In this document: one piece after another, positions 9,196-18,260 of the stretch
Position numbering within the stretch: position 1 is the first letter of the stretch
How the letters are laid out: each line of letters begins with the position of its first letter
Position numbers and translations under genes: made by a program
NCBI GenBank assembly: GCA_964609675.1
Contig: CAZSRX010000022.1
Location: 6,888 to 70,887, forward strand
Origin: CAZSRX01 sp964609675 [NCBI: uncultured Bacteroidota bacterium]
Lineage (GTDB): Bacteria > CLD3 > SB21
DNA: 64,000 nt
Direction of reading: 5' to 3'
Notes under the pieces: generated by a model
Database searches by the model: none
What the model saw: only the letters and a program-made list of their open reading frames with translations
Told to the model about the DNA's origin: nothing

Positions 9196-12100
9196 TTACG
9201 AGCAGCCCATGCTGTTGCCGCAGTTCAGGCATTTGTAGCAGGCGCCGTTGCGGACGGTGATGTGTCCGCAGACGTCGCAGGCGGGCGCGTCGCCCATCAT
9301 GGAGCCGAGCTGTTGTTCCATCAGGTTGGAAGCAGGCGCGACGGCGGTAGGGGGCGTTTTATCAATCCCCTCTTCTTCGGTCTTGGGTTCTTCCGCGACG
9401 TGCTTATCGGAATCCATCGCGGGCGGCACATGCACAAAATCGGTGCGGCCGAGATATTCCATACCGAGCACACGGAAAATAAAATCCAGGATGGAAGTCG
9501 CGTTCTTGATGTTCGGGTGGTTGGTGAAGCCGCTCGGCTCGAACCGCGTGAAGGTAAATTTCTCGACGAATTTTTCGAGCGGCACGCCGTACTGCAGGCC
9601 CATGGAAACCGCCACGGCAAAACAATTGAGCAGGCTCCGGTAGGCGGCGCCTTCTTTGAACATATCGATAAACACTTCGCCGAGCTGGCCGTCGTCGTAC
9701 TCGCCGGTGCGGAAATAGATTTTGTGCCCGCCGACGAGCGCTTCCTGCGTGAATCCATGGCGTTTGAGCGGCAGCGGCTTCTTCTGCCCGCGGCGCAGTT
9801 CGAGATTGCTTTTATCAATCGCCTCCTGCACGGCTTTTTCAAGCTGTTCCCTGGTATACTGCAGGTTGGACGCGGACGATTCGTCGCTCTCCAGTTTCTT
9901 GCTGCTGAGCGGTTGCGAGAACTTGGACCCGTCGCGGTAAAGGGCAATTGCCTTGACGCCGAGTTTCCAGGCCTCCAGGTAAATCCGCTCGATATCCTGC
10001 ACGGTCGCTTCGTTCGGGATGTTCACCGTTTTCGAGATCGCGCCGGAGAGGAACGGCTGCACCGCGGCCATCATCTTGATGTGCCCCATCGGCTCAATGT
10101 AGCGTTTGCCGATCCCGCATTTGTTGGCGCAGTCGAACACGGCCAGATGCTCTTCGCGAATCAGATGCGTGCCTTCCACGGTCTGCGCGCCCCCGATATA
10201 AATCACGGAACGGGAAATCTGTTCGCCGGACAGGCCTTTCTGCTTGAGCGACTTAATATTAATATGCGGCGTGTATTCATCCAGCGATTTATTTTTATTC
10301 ACGTACGCTTCCGCTTCGGCGATTTCGGCGTCGCTGAAGCCCAAGCTGCGCAGTTGTTCGGGATTAACGTAAGGCGCTCCCTGGAACGTACCGTGCCCAA
10401 GGATGTATTTTTCGATGTTTACGATATCGTCCTGGCTGTAACCGAGGTGCGTCAAGGCTTGCGGCAGTGAGCTGTTCACAATCTTGAAATATCCGCCGCC
10501 GGCGAGTTTTTTCCATTTCACCAGCGAGAATTCCGGTTCGACGCCGGTGGTATCGCAGTCCATCAGCAGGCCGATAGTTCCGGTCGGCGCGAGCACCGTA
10601 GTCTGGGCGTTGCGGTAGCCGAACGTTTCGCCGAGGGCCAGACAGACGTCCCAGTCCTCGCGGGCGGCCTTAATCATGTAATCCGGCGCGTGCGTGGGAT
10701 GAATCTTATACGCGGCGTCGCGGTGTTTCTGCATCACTTTAAGCATCGGCGCGCGGTTCTTCGCATAGCCGGCAAACGCGCCTTTGACGGCCGCAATTTC
10801 GGCGGAAGTGCGGTATCCCCAGGCATTCATAATCGCGGTGATGGAGGCGGCCAGCCCGCGGCCTTCGTCGGAATCGTACGGCAGCCCGTTCACCATGAGC
10901 AGCGTGCCGAGATTGGCGTATCCCAGTCCCAGCGGCCGGTAATCGTGGCTGTTCTGCGCGATTTTAAATGTGGGATACGACGACATATCCACGATAATTT
11001 CCTGCGCGATGATAAAAATGCGGCAGGCCTGGCGGAAACCGGCGTAATCAAAACGCCCGTGCTCATCGGCAAATTTCATCAGATTGATCGAGGCGAGGTT
11101 GCAGGCGCTGTCGTCGAGGAACATGTATTCCGAGCAGGGATTGGAGGCGTGGATGCGGTCGCTGTTGGGGCAGGTATGCCAGCTGTTGATGGTATCGTCA
11201 AACTGGATGCCGGGATCCGCGCAGGCCCAGGCGGCGTAAGCGATCTGGTCGAACAGCTCGCGGGCTTTGTATGTATTCACCACTTCGCCGGTCGTGCGCG
11301 CGATGGTCTGCCAATCGCCGCCTTCCAGCACGGCGTTCATGAACTTATCCGACACACGGACGGAGTTGTTGGAATTTTGTCCGGACACGGTCTGATACGC
11401 TTCGCCGTTGAAATCCGCGTCGTACCCGTCCTTGATGAGAGCGTGGACTTTCTTTTCTTCTTTGACTTTCCAGTTGATGAAGTCCACGATTTCCGGATGG
11501 TCCATGTCGAGGCAGACCATTTTGGCGGCGCGGCGCGTGGTGCCGCCGGACTTGGTGGCGCCGGCTCCGCGGTCAAGCACCGACAGGAACGACATCAACC
11601 CCGACGAGGTGCCTCCGCCGGAAAGCTTTTCCTGCTTGCCGCGCAGCGGCGAAAAATTCGTGCCCGTGCCGGAACCGAATTTGAAAAGCCGCGCCTCGTT
11701 CTTCGCCAACTCAAAAATGCCCATCAAATCGTCCTGAACGGACTGGATAAAGCACGCCGAACACTGCGGATGGGAATACGCATCGTCGGTCATCTCGATG
11801 GCGTTGCTCTTCGGATTCCAGTAATAATTGCCGCCCGAGCCCTGTATCTTGTACTGATGATACAGGCCGCAATTGAACCACACCGGCGAATTGAACGCCC
11901 CTTTCTGGTTCACGAGCAGATGCGTGAGTTCCATTTCAAACACTTCGGCGTCTTTGACGGCGTCAAAGTATCCGAGCCGTTCGCCTTCCTGCCGGATAGT
12001 ATGCGCCACGCGATACACCAGCTGTTTTACGCTGTTTTCATAGCCCGCTCCCGGCACTCCCGCCTTACGGAAATACTTGGACGCAACAATATCCGTGGCC

Positions 12101-12357
12101 AACTGGGACCAGCTTTTGGGCACCTCAATGTCGTTCATCTCAAAAACCACCGTGCCGTCCGGCTCCGTGATTTTACTGGAACGCATCTCGTACTCCAGCT
12201 CGTCAAATGGATGCACGCCTTCATGCGTAAAATAACGGCTTAAACGCAAACCCCGCGCCCCGGTATAATCCACTCCATTAATAAACATGTCCAGGTTTTT
12301 TCCGGGCGCGTTTTTTACATTTTCGGTAATAGTAACATTCGGATGCTGAATAGACAT
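9196..12357 (-). CDS. nrdJ: Adenosylcobalamin-dependent (class II) ribonucleoside-diphosphate reductase
   Basis: Reduces ribonucleotides to deoxyribonucleotides using coenzyme B12 as radical source, so it works with or without oxygen. The 1053-residue protein has the class II/class I large-subunit core, including NPCSEYMFLDDSACNLASIN around the active-site Cys and the TGTIGLLMDCDTTGVEPEF region typical of the long NrdJ form. The C-terminus carries the zinc-ribbon CDVCG...CYKCLNCG that is usual in this subgroup and takes part in re-reducing the active site. A GGGAGGA ribosome-binding site lies seven bases before the ATG. It stands alone in a monocistronic setting, with a putative promoter upstream. 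No class I or III reductase is seen in the window. Confidence 0.96.
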   Translation of the reverse strand: MSIQHPNVTITENVKNAPGKNLDMFINGVDYTGARGLRLSRYFTHEGVHPFDELEYEMRSSKITEPDGTVVFEMNDIEVPKSWSQLATDIVASKYFRKAGVPGAGYENSVKQLVYRVAHTIRQEGERLGYFDAVKDAEVFEMELTHLLVNQKGAFNSPVWFNCGLYHQYKIQGSGGNYYWNPKSNAIEMTDDAYSHPQCSACFIQSVQDDLMGIFELAKNEARLFKFGSGTGTNFSPLRGKQEKLSGGGTSSGLMSFLSVLDRGAGATKSGGTTRRAAKMVCLDMDHPEIVDFINWKVKEEKKVHALIKDGYDADFNGEAYQTVSGQNSNNSVRVSDKFMNAVLEGGDWQTIARTTGEVVNTYKARELFDQIAYAAWACADPGIQFDDTINSWHTCPNSDRIHASNPCSEYMFLDDSACNLASINLMKFADEHGRFDYAGFRQACRIFIIAQEIIVDMSSYPTFKIAQNSHDYRPLGLGYANLGTLLMVNGLPYDSDEGRGLAASITAIMNAWGYRTSAEIAAVKGAFAGYAKNRAPMLKVMQKHRDAAYKIHPTHAPDYMIKAAREDWDVCLALGETFGYRNAQTTVLAPTGTIGLLMDCDTTGVEPEFSLVKWKKLAGGGYFKIVNSSLPQALTHLGYSQDDIVNIEKYILGHGTFQGAPYVNPEQLRSLGFSDAEIAEAEAYVNKNKSLDEYTPHINIKSLKQKGLSGEQISRSVIYIGGAQTVEGTHLIREEHLAVFDCANKCGIGKRYIEPMGHIKMMAAVQPFLSGAISKTVNIPNEATVQDIERIYLEAWKLGVKAIALYRDGSKFSQPLSSKKLESDESSASNLQYTREQLEKAVQEAIDKSNLELRRGQKKPLPLKRHGFTQEALVGGHKIYFRTGEYDDGQLGEVFIDMFKEGAAYRSLLNCFAVAVSMGLQYGVPLEKFVEKFTFTRFEPSGFTNHPNIKNATSILDFIFRVLGMEYLGRTDFVHVPPAMDSDKHVAEEPKTEEEGIDKTPPTAVAPASNLMEQQLGSMMGDAPACDVCGHITVRNGACYKCLNCGNSMGCS

Positions 12358-12454
12358 CTATCAGTCCTCCCATCGTTAAAAAAAAATTTTCAGAAAAACG
12401 GTTCGTTTTACGCCTTTGGAAATTGATTTGATAAAACTCAAATCAAAGCAAAAC

Positions 12455-12483
12455 ATATTAGGTTTTGACAAAAAAAAACGCAA
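12455..12483 (-). promoter_or_regulatory. Candidate sigma70-type promoter of nrdJ
   Basis: On the minus strand TTGCGT (12483-12478) and TAATAT (12460-12455) are separated by 17 bases and lie about 100 bases before the nrdJ start codon. The -35 matches four of six consensus bases and the -10 four of six. The region is AT-rich, so chance matches are possible. Confidence 0.4.
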
Positions 12484-12523
12484 GACTTTTTTTGATATGC
12501 ACACTAATTAACAACTTATCAAC

Positions 12524-12537
12524 ACTATATATATAGT
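12524..12537. promoter_or_regulatory. Palindrome upstream of nrdJ, NrdR-box-like
   Basis: ACTATATATATAGT is a perfect 14-bp palindrome about 40 bases upstream of the candidate -35. It resembles the NrdR box (consensus ACACWATATATWGTGT), but the distance between the conserved C and G is two bases longer than canonical and no clear second box was found. Confidence 0.3.
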
Positions 12538-12886
12538 ATTAACAAAAACATAAGAAATACAATTTAAGTTATTAACATTAAAATAATACAAGGTATAATA
12601 AGGTATTTTTTTCGTAAATTTTAAAGAGTTATAGAAACCAATAATTTATATTCGCAAAATCTTACACAGAAGAAAAATTTGATGTAATATAGTAAATTGA
12701 TAAAAATTTTTCCCGGTTTTAGGCGATACCTTTTAAGCGAAAATTACTTGATTATGGGATACAATTTTCAATTTTGAAAAAACCTGTTTAAAAAAACCGG
12801 CCGTTAGCTATAAACACAGGACCGGATATACTCCAAATTATGTGGAATCATTCCGCTCGTCGGTTGCCTCGAAGAGTAGCCCAGCC

Positions 12887-13049
12887 GCATACCACCTTTA
12901 AAAAGTAAACCGTCAAAAAAAAATATCCCGCAGAAAAAAACATTTTTTTCGGTTGGTAGATGGTGCGGTTTTGTTGGCCTGTCCGTAGCGCGGAGCCAGA
13001 GTCGTGGACCCAAGCGTTTTCGGAGTACGGCGAATAGCATCGTATATCA
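12887..13049. repeat. Left copy of the island-flanking repeat (IS110-derived)
   Basis: This ~163-base segment is almost identical to 24476-24637, in the same orientation, with a few substitutions and single-base indels. The two copies bracket the AT-rich island. In this copy it is joined to the 5' part of an IS110-type transposase gene. Confidence 0.85.
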
Positions 13050-13203
13050 CAACGGCGCGGTGGGGGTAACCCATGGGTTGAAAATATTGCTTGATTTGTT
13101 CCTCGGTCGTTGGTAATTTTACAAGCCGTTGGACGACGCCCTGGTCATCCATGGCGACAATCATGAGATTGTCTTTGTGTAAGTCGATACCTGAGAATAA
13201 CAT
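12913..13203 (-). pseudogene. IS110-family transposase, N-terminal fragment
   Basis: The first ~50 codons encode GIDLHKDNLMIVAMDD followed by a segment rich in KLPTTEEQIKQYF, which is the start of the DEDD transposase of IS110-family elements, including the first catalytic Asp in GIDLHK. At about base 13050 the homology stops and the frame runs into the repeat shared with 24476-24637, reading nonsense to a stop. The remaining catalytic residues and the C-terminal domain are missing, so it cannot be an active transposase. A GGAGG-like ribosome-binding site remains in front of the ATG. It marks the left border of the island. Confidence 0.8.
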
Positions 13204-13282
13204 AAAAACCTCCTGGTTTTGGTTAAAGAAAACTGTTCTACCATGATTGAATCATAATCGTGAGGTATTTTTGAAAATATCA

Positions 13283-13705
13283 GGCGGTTAGTCGTTCGTT
13301 CGCCACGCGGATAGACAAAGAAATTATGATAGAGTTATTTAAAATAGATTTTCAGTTAACTAATGGTCTGCGTGATTTGCACACGCCACGTGCGAGGAAG
13401 CTTTTTTGTAATATCTTATCTTATACCCCTTGCACAGCGCGTCGCATTGCTGCGGAATGTTATAGGCAAGCGCGAAAAGACAGAACTGACAACGAAAATT
13501 GAGAGCAACCCATTGTGAAAAGACAGAAAAAAAATGAAATATTGACAAGACATAGAATCAGTCAACATCCCGCAAGCTTTCGGAACCGACCCTTCTGTAT
13601 TTTGTATTTTCCCAACAGCACATTTTTAATTTTTCTGTCAATCCACATTTGGCACGTTGTCAAATTCTTCTTAGCGCATAAGACCGGAAACAAAATTATA
13701 TGTAT
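13283..13705. other. Intergenic region left of the island's controller gene
   Basis: About 420 bases between the IS110 remnant and the XRE pseudogene. Short frames exist on both strands but none has protein-like composition, a ribosome-binding site or a known motif. It begins with GGCGGTTAGTCGTTCGT, which recurs (one difference) right after the right-hand flanking repeat. Confidence 0.4.
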
Positions 13706-13739
13706 ATTTGACCAAATTGTCCAAACAGATTGGTCAAAT
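13706..13739. promoter_or_regulatory. Inverted repeat over the XRE start codon, candidate operator
   Basis: ATTTGACCAA (13706-13715) is matched by its exact reverse complement TTGGTCAAAT (13730-13739), centred 16 bases before the start codon and ending within it. An internal TTGTCCAA may be a degenerate third half-site. This is where XRE-type controller proteins usually bind to repress their own operon. Confidence 0.55.
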
Positions 13740-14030
13740 GTTAAAAAAACTTGAATATATCAGACGATTAAAAGAAGAAATAAATCTTCCACTTTGAAAA
13801 GTTGCTGCCAACTTGATGTTGATACTTCTACTCTTAGCAAGGTTGAACGTGGAGAAAGACTAATGGCAATTGACTATATGAAACCACTAAGCCAAATCCT
13901 GAAAATTGATTACAAAAAAATTCAAGTTCGGTTTTTGGCTGACAGTATAAAAGCGAATTACGAGAAGTTAGTGTATTTAGAAGATGGATTGGACGCAATC
14001 ATTAAACAATTAAAAAAGAACAAGAAGTAA
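13738..14030 (+). pseudogene. XRE-family controller protein, broken by a stop and a frameshift
   Basis: Read with two corrections this is a ~97-residue helix-turn-helix regulator: MLKKLEYIRRLKEEINLPL, then KVAA, then QLDVDTSTLSKVERGERLMA, which is a classic XRE recognition-helix segment, then a helical tail rich in Lys. The first frame meets TGA at 13795-13797, where an arginine codon (CGA) is expected, and one base is missing at about 13807-13809, after which the protein continues in another frame to TAA at 14028. The TAA overlaps the ATG of the helicase gene (TAATG), as in a translationally coupled operon. Two independent lesions argue for real decay rather than a sequencing error, though re-initiation at TTG 13794 could still make the C-terminal 78 residues. 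Confidence 0.75.
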
Positions 14031-17000
14031 TGCCAACAAAATTTTTTACTAATCAAGACGATAACAGTCTCCTTAAGAAGTTTGAGGGCGTATTTACCAA
14101 CATCGAAAGCATAAGACATTTTGATGCATTGGTTGGCTATTTCAGGGCTTCCGGTTATTTTAAAATACGTGCATTCCTTGACAAAATCCCTAAAATCAGA
14201 ATCCTTGTAGGAATAAACGTTGACCAGCTAATCAAAAAATATCATGACAAAGGCCAACTCTATCTTGAAAATCCCGATGAAACAAAAGCAGACTTCCTTG
14301 AAGAAATCATAAAGAATATTCAGGAAGCCAACTACGATGAAGTTACAGAAAAGGGAATCCTGCAATTCATTGATGACCTGGTAAGTGGTAAAATTGAACT
14401 GAGAGCTCACCCAAAAAAGAAAATCCATGCAAAGGTTTATATATTCAGACCAGCAACATTCAACGAATATGCACCTTGCGAAGTTATTACTGGCTCTTCA
14501 AATTTAACTGATGCCGGACTGGGTGCAAATCCTGAATCCAACTATGAGTTTAATGTTAGTTTGAGGGAATACGAAGATGTAAAATTTGCTACCGAAGAGT
14601 TTGAAAGGCTATGGGCTGAATCTGTTCCCATTTTACAAGCAGAAGCAGAAAGAATCAAGAACCAGACGTATTTGCGCGATGACTTTACTCCGTTTGAGTT
14701 ATACATCAAAATGCTGATTGAATATTTTGGTAAACGTGTAGATTACGACCCGTACAATATTGACCTGCTTTTACCTCCGAAATACATTAGGCTAAAATAT
14801 CAGTCAGATGCTGCCAATCAGGGCTACGCCATTATGATGAAGCACAATGGTTTTATTCTGGCTGATGTGGTGGGTTTAGGAAAAACGATTATTGCCTGTA
14901 TGATTATTAAAAAGTTCATTTATGAAAATGGTACTCATACAAAGGTTTTGGTTGTTGTGCCACCTGCAATTGAGGATAACTGGAGACGGACAGTAAAAGA
15001 GTTTGAACTGGATAATCAATTTCGTTTTATCACTATTGGAAGTCTGCATAAAGTTTTAGATAGAGATAATAATTCTTATCCTAACCCTGAAGACATTGAT
15101 TTAATTGTTGTTGACGAATCCCATAAATTCAGAAATGATTACACCGAAATGTACTTAGCTCTACAGGAAATATGCAAAATGCCAAGAAAAAGGCCTGCTG
15201 AAAATGGAGATTCAAGAAAGAAAGTAATTTTAATTTCTGCAACCCCTTTAAATAACAGACCACAGGATATTGAAAACCAACTTTATCTTTTTCAGGACAG
15301 AAGAAACAGCACTCTTGAAAATATCCGCAACTTACAGGAATATTTCAAACCAATTAATGAACAGTATAAAAAATTGGCTTATGAGAAAAAACTGAATATC
15401 AAAAAACTGAAAGCGCTATTCCAAAAGTTGCGAGATGATGTAGTGGAGCCACTTGTAATCCGAAGAACAAGAACAGACATTGAGAACAATAAAGAATATC
15501 TTGAAGATTTGGAAAAACAAGGAATAAAATTCCCCAAAGTTGGCGACCCCATTGCACTATACTATGAATTGGATGGGAACTTGAGTGAATTGTTTTTCGA
15601 TACCGTTTCGCTTATTACTAATCTTGATGAAGATGGGAATAAAATTGATGGTTTAGGATATTACCGTTACCGGGCTATTGAGTTTCTTGCTAAAGAGGAA
15701 GACAAGAAAATGTACGGCAATGTGGAATCCATATCGGTCAGGTTATCCGCCATTATGAAAACACTTTTGGTGAAACGCCTTGAAAGTAGTTTTTATGCTT
15801 TCACTCAATCATTGTCAAGATTTCAGAAAGCCATTGACAATATGCTGACAATGTTTGATGATAACAGGATTTTTATTGCACCTGATTTAGACATCAACAA
15901 ATTGCTCGCAGAAGGTTTAAGTTATGATGAGATTGAAGCTAAAATCAACGAAAAAGGAGGAAACAATAAAGAATATAAAAAAGATGCTTTCGATGAAAAA
16001 TTTGTTGACTTGCTCAGGCAGGATAAAGAAAAGGTGGATGATTTAATTGAACGCTGGAGTAAAGTAAAGAAAGACCCGAAGCTGATTGAGTTTGCAAAAC
16101 AAATGAAGGAGGAATTTTTTAAAACCGACCAAAACATTAGCGGCAAACTGATAATTTTTACCGAATCAAAAGAAACAGCAGAAGAATTAACGGAAAAACT
16201 TGCAAAGATTACAAAGAAAAAAGTGCTGACCGTAACTGCCGAAAACAGAAAGTATGTCGAGAGTACTATCCGGGAAAATTTTGATGCCAACCTTGAAGAA
16301 GAAAAATGGAAATCGGATTACGATATTATTATTACCACGGAAGTACTTGCAGAAGGCATCAACCTGCACCGAAGTAATGTAGTAGTAAACTATGATGTCC
16401 CCTGGAACTCCACTCGATTGATGCAACGCATCGGTCGTGTTAACCGTATCGGTTCAAGAGCCGACAAAATCTACGTTTATAACTATTATCCTTCCGCCCA
16501 TGGCGATGCTCAAATTCATTTGGTAAACAACGCCCTGCGTAAATTACAGGCATTTCATACAGCTTTTGGTGAAGATAACAAGGTATTCTCTGTTCTCGAA
16601 GAAAAAGGAGAAGGTGCTTTATTCGGAAATAAAATTCAAAAAGAGGAAAGCGAAATTCTAAAGTATTTGAATGAATTGAGAGATTTCAGAAAGAAACATC
16701 CTAAGATTTTTAATGATATTGCTAAAATCCCTAACAAAGCAAGGTGCGGAAGAAAAGTTCCCGAAGAAAGGCAACTAACCTTATTGGACACTGAAAGCGG
16801 TGAAATAAATTACCCGTTGCAAAACACATCACTGACCTATCTGAAAAGTGAAAATCATCCCGGTATCTTTTGCCTCATCACTCCCGAAATGAATATTATT
16901 GAAATGAATTTTTTACAGGCAGTCAAATTGTTTAAAGCTCCTGATTCAGAAAAGGCAATTGCCTTGCATAAATTACACCATAAACAAACATTGGCAGGTC

Positions 17001-17389
17001 TCGAATATTTTAAGTCGGAAAAAAATCAGGAAAATGTTCAGACGGTATCTCGTAGAAACTTAAGTCCGGCAGAAAATAAAGCCATTTCAAACATTAACGC
17101 ATTAGTGAAAATTGCACCCACCGAACAAAAACGAATGGCACTACTAAGGGCTTTAGATATTATCAAAAAAGGAACTTTTGCTTCGAAGGGATTACCAAAA
17201 TCCATCAATGATTTTTTTACTTCAAATGCGGGATTGCTCAAAGAGCCGGAAAAGTTTATTGAGCAATTATTTATTACCGTTCTCGATAGGTACGACCTTT
17301 CTCCCGGTTCCGAGGAAATGCCTCAATCAGATAAAGCACACAAGGGAATTGTAAATCCTCAAATTGTAATCACTCAAAGTTTCAGTTAA
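14030..17389 (+). CDS. PLD-domain SNF2-family helicase (defence-type)
   Basis: A 1119-residue fusion. Residues ~1-200 form a phospholipase D-like domain: KIHAKVYIF at about 131-139 followed by the GSSNLTDAGL signature, though the Asp of a full HxKx4D motif is replaced by Arg, so nuclease activity is uncertain. Residues ~250-850 are a superfamily 2 SNF2-like helicase with Walker A VGLGKT (~281-286), DESH box (~362), motif III SATPLNN and motif VI QRIGRVNRIG (~797). This PLD-SNF2 layout is known from restriction-like and DISARM-like loci, where the helicase acts with a methyltransferase on foreign DNA. The start overlaps the stop of the XRE pseudogene. Base composition is much more AT-rich than in flanking genes, which suggests transfer. 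Confidence 0.9.
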   Translation: MPTKFFTNQDDNSLLKKFEGVFTNIESIRHFDALVGYFRASGYFKIRAFLDKIPKIRILVGINVDQLIKKYHDKGQLYLENPDETKADFLEEIIKNIQEANYDEVTEKGILQFIDDLVSGKIELRAHPKKKIHAKVYIFRPATFNEYAPCEVITGSSNLTDAGLGANPESNYEFNVSLREYEDVKFATEEFERLWAESVPILQAEAERIKNQTYLRDDFTPFELYIKMLIEYFGKRVDYDPYNIDLLLPPKYIRLKYQSDAANQGYAIMMKHNGFILADVVGLGKTIIACMIIKKFIYENGTHTKVLVVVPPAIEDNWRRTVKEFELDNQFRFITIGSLHKVLDRDNNSYPNPEDIDLIVVDESHKFRNDYTEMYLALQEICKMPRKRPAENGDSRKKVILISATPLNNRPQDIENQLYLFQDRRNSTLENIRNLQEYFKPINEQYKKLAYEKKLNIKKLKALFQKLRDDVVEPLVIRRTRTDIENNKEYLEDLEKQGIKFPKVGDPIALYYELDGNLSELFFDTVSLITNLDEDGNKIDGLGYYRYRAIEFLAKEEDKKMYGNVESISVRLSAIMKTLLVKRLESSFYAFTQSLSRFQKAIDNMLTMFDDNRIFIAPDLDINKLLAEGLSYDEIEAKINEKGGNNKEYKKDAFDEKFVDLLRQDKEKVDDLIERWSKVKKDPKLIEFAKQMKEEFFKTDQNISGKLIIFTESKETAEELTEKLAKITKKKVLTVTAENRKYVESTIRENFDANLEEEKWKSDYDIIITTEVLAEGINLHRSNVVVNYDVPWNSTRLMQRIGRVNRIGSRADKIYVYNYYPSAHGDAQIHLVNNALRKLQAFHTAFGEDNKVFSVLEEKGEGALFGNKIQKEESEILKYLNELRDFRKKHPKIFNDIAKIPNKARCGRKVPEERQLTLLDTESGEINYPLQNTSLTYLKSENHPGIFCLITPEMNIIEMNFLQAVKLFKAPDSEKAIALHKLHHKQTLAGLEYFKSEKNQENVQTVSRRNLSPAENKAISNINALVKIAPTEQKRMALLRALDIIKKGTFASKGLPKSINDFFTSNAGLLKEPEKFIEQLFITVLDRYDLSPGSEEMPQSDKAHKGIVNPQIVITQSFS

Positions 17390-17393
17390 ACCC

Positions 17394-17405
17394 CTCGAAT
17401 TCGAG
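17394..17405. promoter_or_regulatory. 12-bp palindrome CTCGAATTCGAG before the KilA-N gene
   Basis: Perfect palindrome in the 39-base spacer between the helicase and KilA-N genes. Its core TCGAATTCGA also forms the centre of the 26-bp palindrome inside the KilA-N coding sequence at 17632-17657. Two sites with one core suggest a binding site for a local DNA-binding protein. Confidence 0.45.
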
Positions 17406-17428
17406 AGAATTAAAATGAAGAAGAATAT

Positions 17429-18259
17429 ATGACCAAACAAAAATCAATTATTGTTCAAAATATTCCTGTTCAGGTAATTATTGAAAATAAACTGGATTAT
17501 ATCTGTATAACTGACATGGCAAATGCCAAAGAAAATGAAAGCCGTGCCGCGGATATTATCAAAAACTGGATTAGAAACCGATATACCCTCGAATTTTTAG
17601 GAACCTGGGAACAAATGTATAACCCAAATTTTAAAGTGGTCGAATTCGACCACTTTAGAATGCAGGCCGGCTTGAACTCTTTCGTGCTCAGTGTTTCAGA
17701 ATGGATAGCTAAAACAAATGCTATCGGTTTTATCGTTAAGAAAGGCCGATATGGTGGCACTTATGCCCATAAAGACATTGCTTTCGAATTTGGCTCAGCT
17801 ATTAGCGCCCCATTTAAACTTTTTCTTATCAAAGAGTTCCAGCGTCTGAAGGAAGATGAAAATAACCGTCTTCAACTTGAATGGAACCTCCAACGAACGC
17901 TCGCAAAAGTCAATTACCGTATTCATACCGATGCCATCAAAGAAAATCTGATTCCAAAAGAACTTTCCAAAAATGAAATAAACTTTATTTATGCCAATGA
18001 AGCAGACATGTTGAATATGGCTCTTTTCGGTAAAACTGCCCAGGAATGGCGAAATGAAAACCCCGATGCCGAGGGAAATATCAGGGATATGGCAACCATT
18101 GAGCAATTGGTGGTTTTAAGCAACCTCGAAAGTATAAACGCGGTGTTAATCCATCAGGGTTTATCACAACCCGAGAGGCTTACACAACTCAACCAAATAG
18201 CTATTACACAAATGAAATCATTAATTAAAAGTCCGAACATGATTAAAAAGATGAAATGA
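17429..18259 (+). CDS. KilA-N domain DNA-binding protein
   Basis: A 276-residue protein whose first ~145 residues form a KilA-N domain: ITDMANAK near the N-terminus, a WEQMYNPNF segment, and the conserved block GRYGGTYAHKDIAFEF followed by FKLFLIKEFQRLK. KilA-N domains bind DNA and are common in phage and large DNA virus proteins. The rest (~150-276) is helical and contains NEADMLNMALFGKTAQEW, seen in other bacterial KilA-N proteins. It lies 39 bases after the helicase and one base before the methyltransferase, so it is surely co-expressed with them; such genes recur next to Eco57I-like methyltransferases in Bacteroidota. A regulatory or targeting role is plausible but unproved. Its own coding sequence carries a long palindrome. 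Confidence 0.85.
   Translation: MTKQKSIIVQNIPVQVIIENKLDYICITDMANAKENESRAADIIKNWIRNRYTLEFLGTWEQMYNPNFKVVEFDHFRMQAGLNSFVLSVSEWIAKTNAIGFIVKKGRYGGTYAHKDIAFEFGSAISAPFKLFLIKEFQRLKEDENNRLQLEWNLQRTLAKVNYRIHTDAIKENLIPKELSKNEINFIYANEADMLNMALFGKTAQEWRNENPDAEGNIRDMATIEQLVVLSNLESINAVLIHQGLSQPERLTQLNQIAITQMKSLIKSPNMIKKMK
17632..17657. promoter_or_regulatory. Perfect 26-bp palindrome inside the KilA-N gene
   Basis: The left arm TAAAGTGGTCGAA (17632-17644) is followed without spacer by its exact reverse complement (17645-17657). The encoded peptide is KVVEFDHF plus a flanking codon at each end, so the palindrome costs the protein little. It shares its TCGAATTCGA core with the spacer palindrome 230 bases upstream. 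Confidence 0.6.
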
Positions 18260-18260
18260 T

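Larger units (their letters stand above)
12358..12886. other. AT-rich upstream region of nrdJ
   Basis: About 530 bases, very AT-rich, without a coding sequence I would support. It holds the nrdJ promoter candidate and an ACTATATATATAGT palindrome, described separately. I see no recognisable cobalamin riboswitch. Confidence 0.5.

Noticed and set aside
9175-12243. Two long plus-strand frames (431 and 517 codons) opposite nrdJ
   Set aside because: Antisense shadows of a securely identified gene; no family resemblance and no ribosome-binding sites.
13360-13548. Short minus-strand frame and an attC-like stretch near GTTATAGGC
   Set aside because: No match to the attC core pattern (GTTRRRY with its complement), no integrase nearby, and the peptide has no recognisable features.
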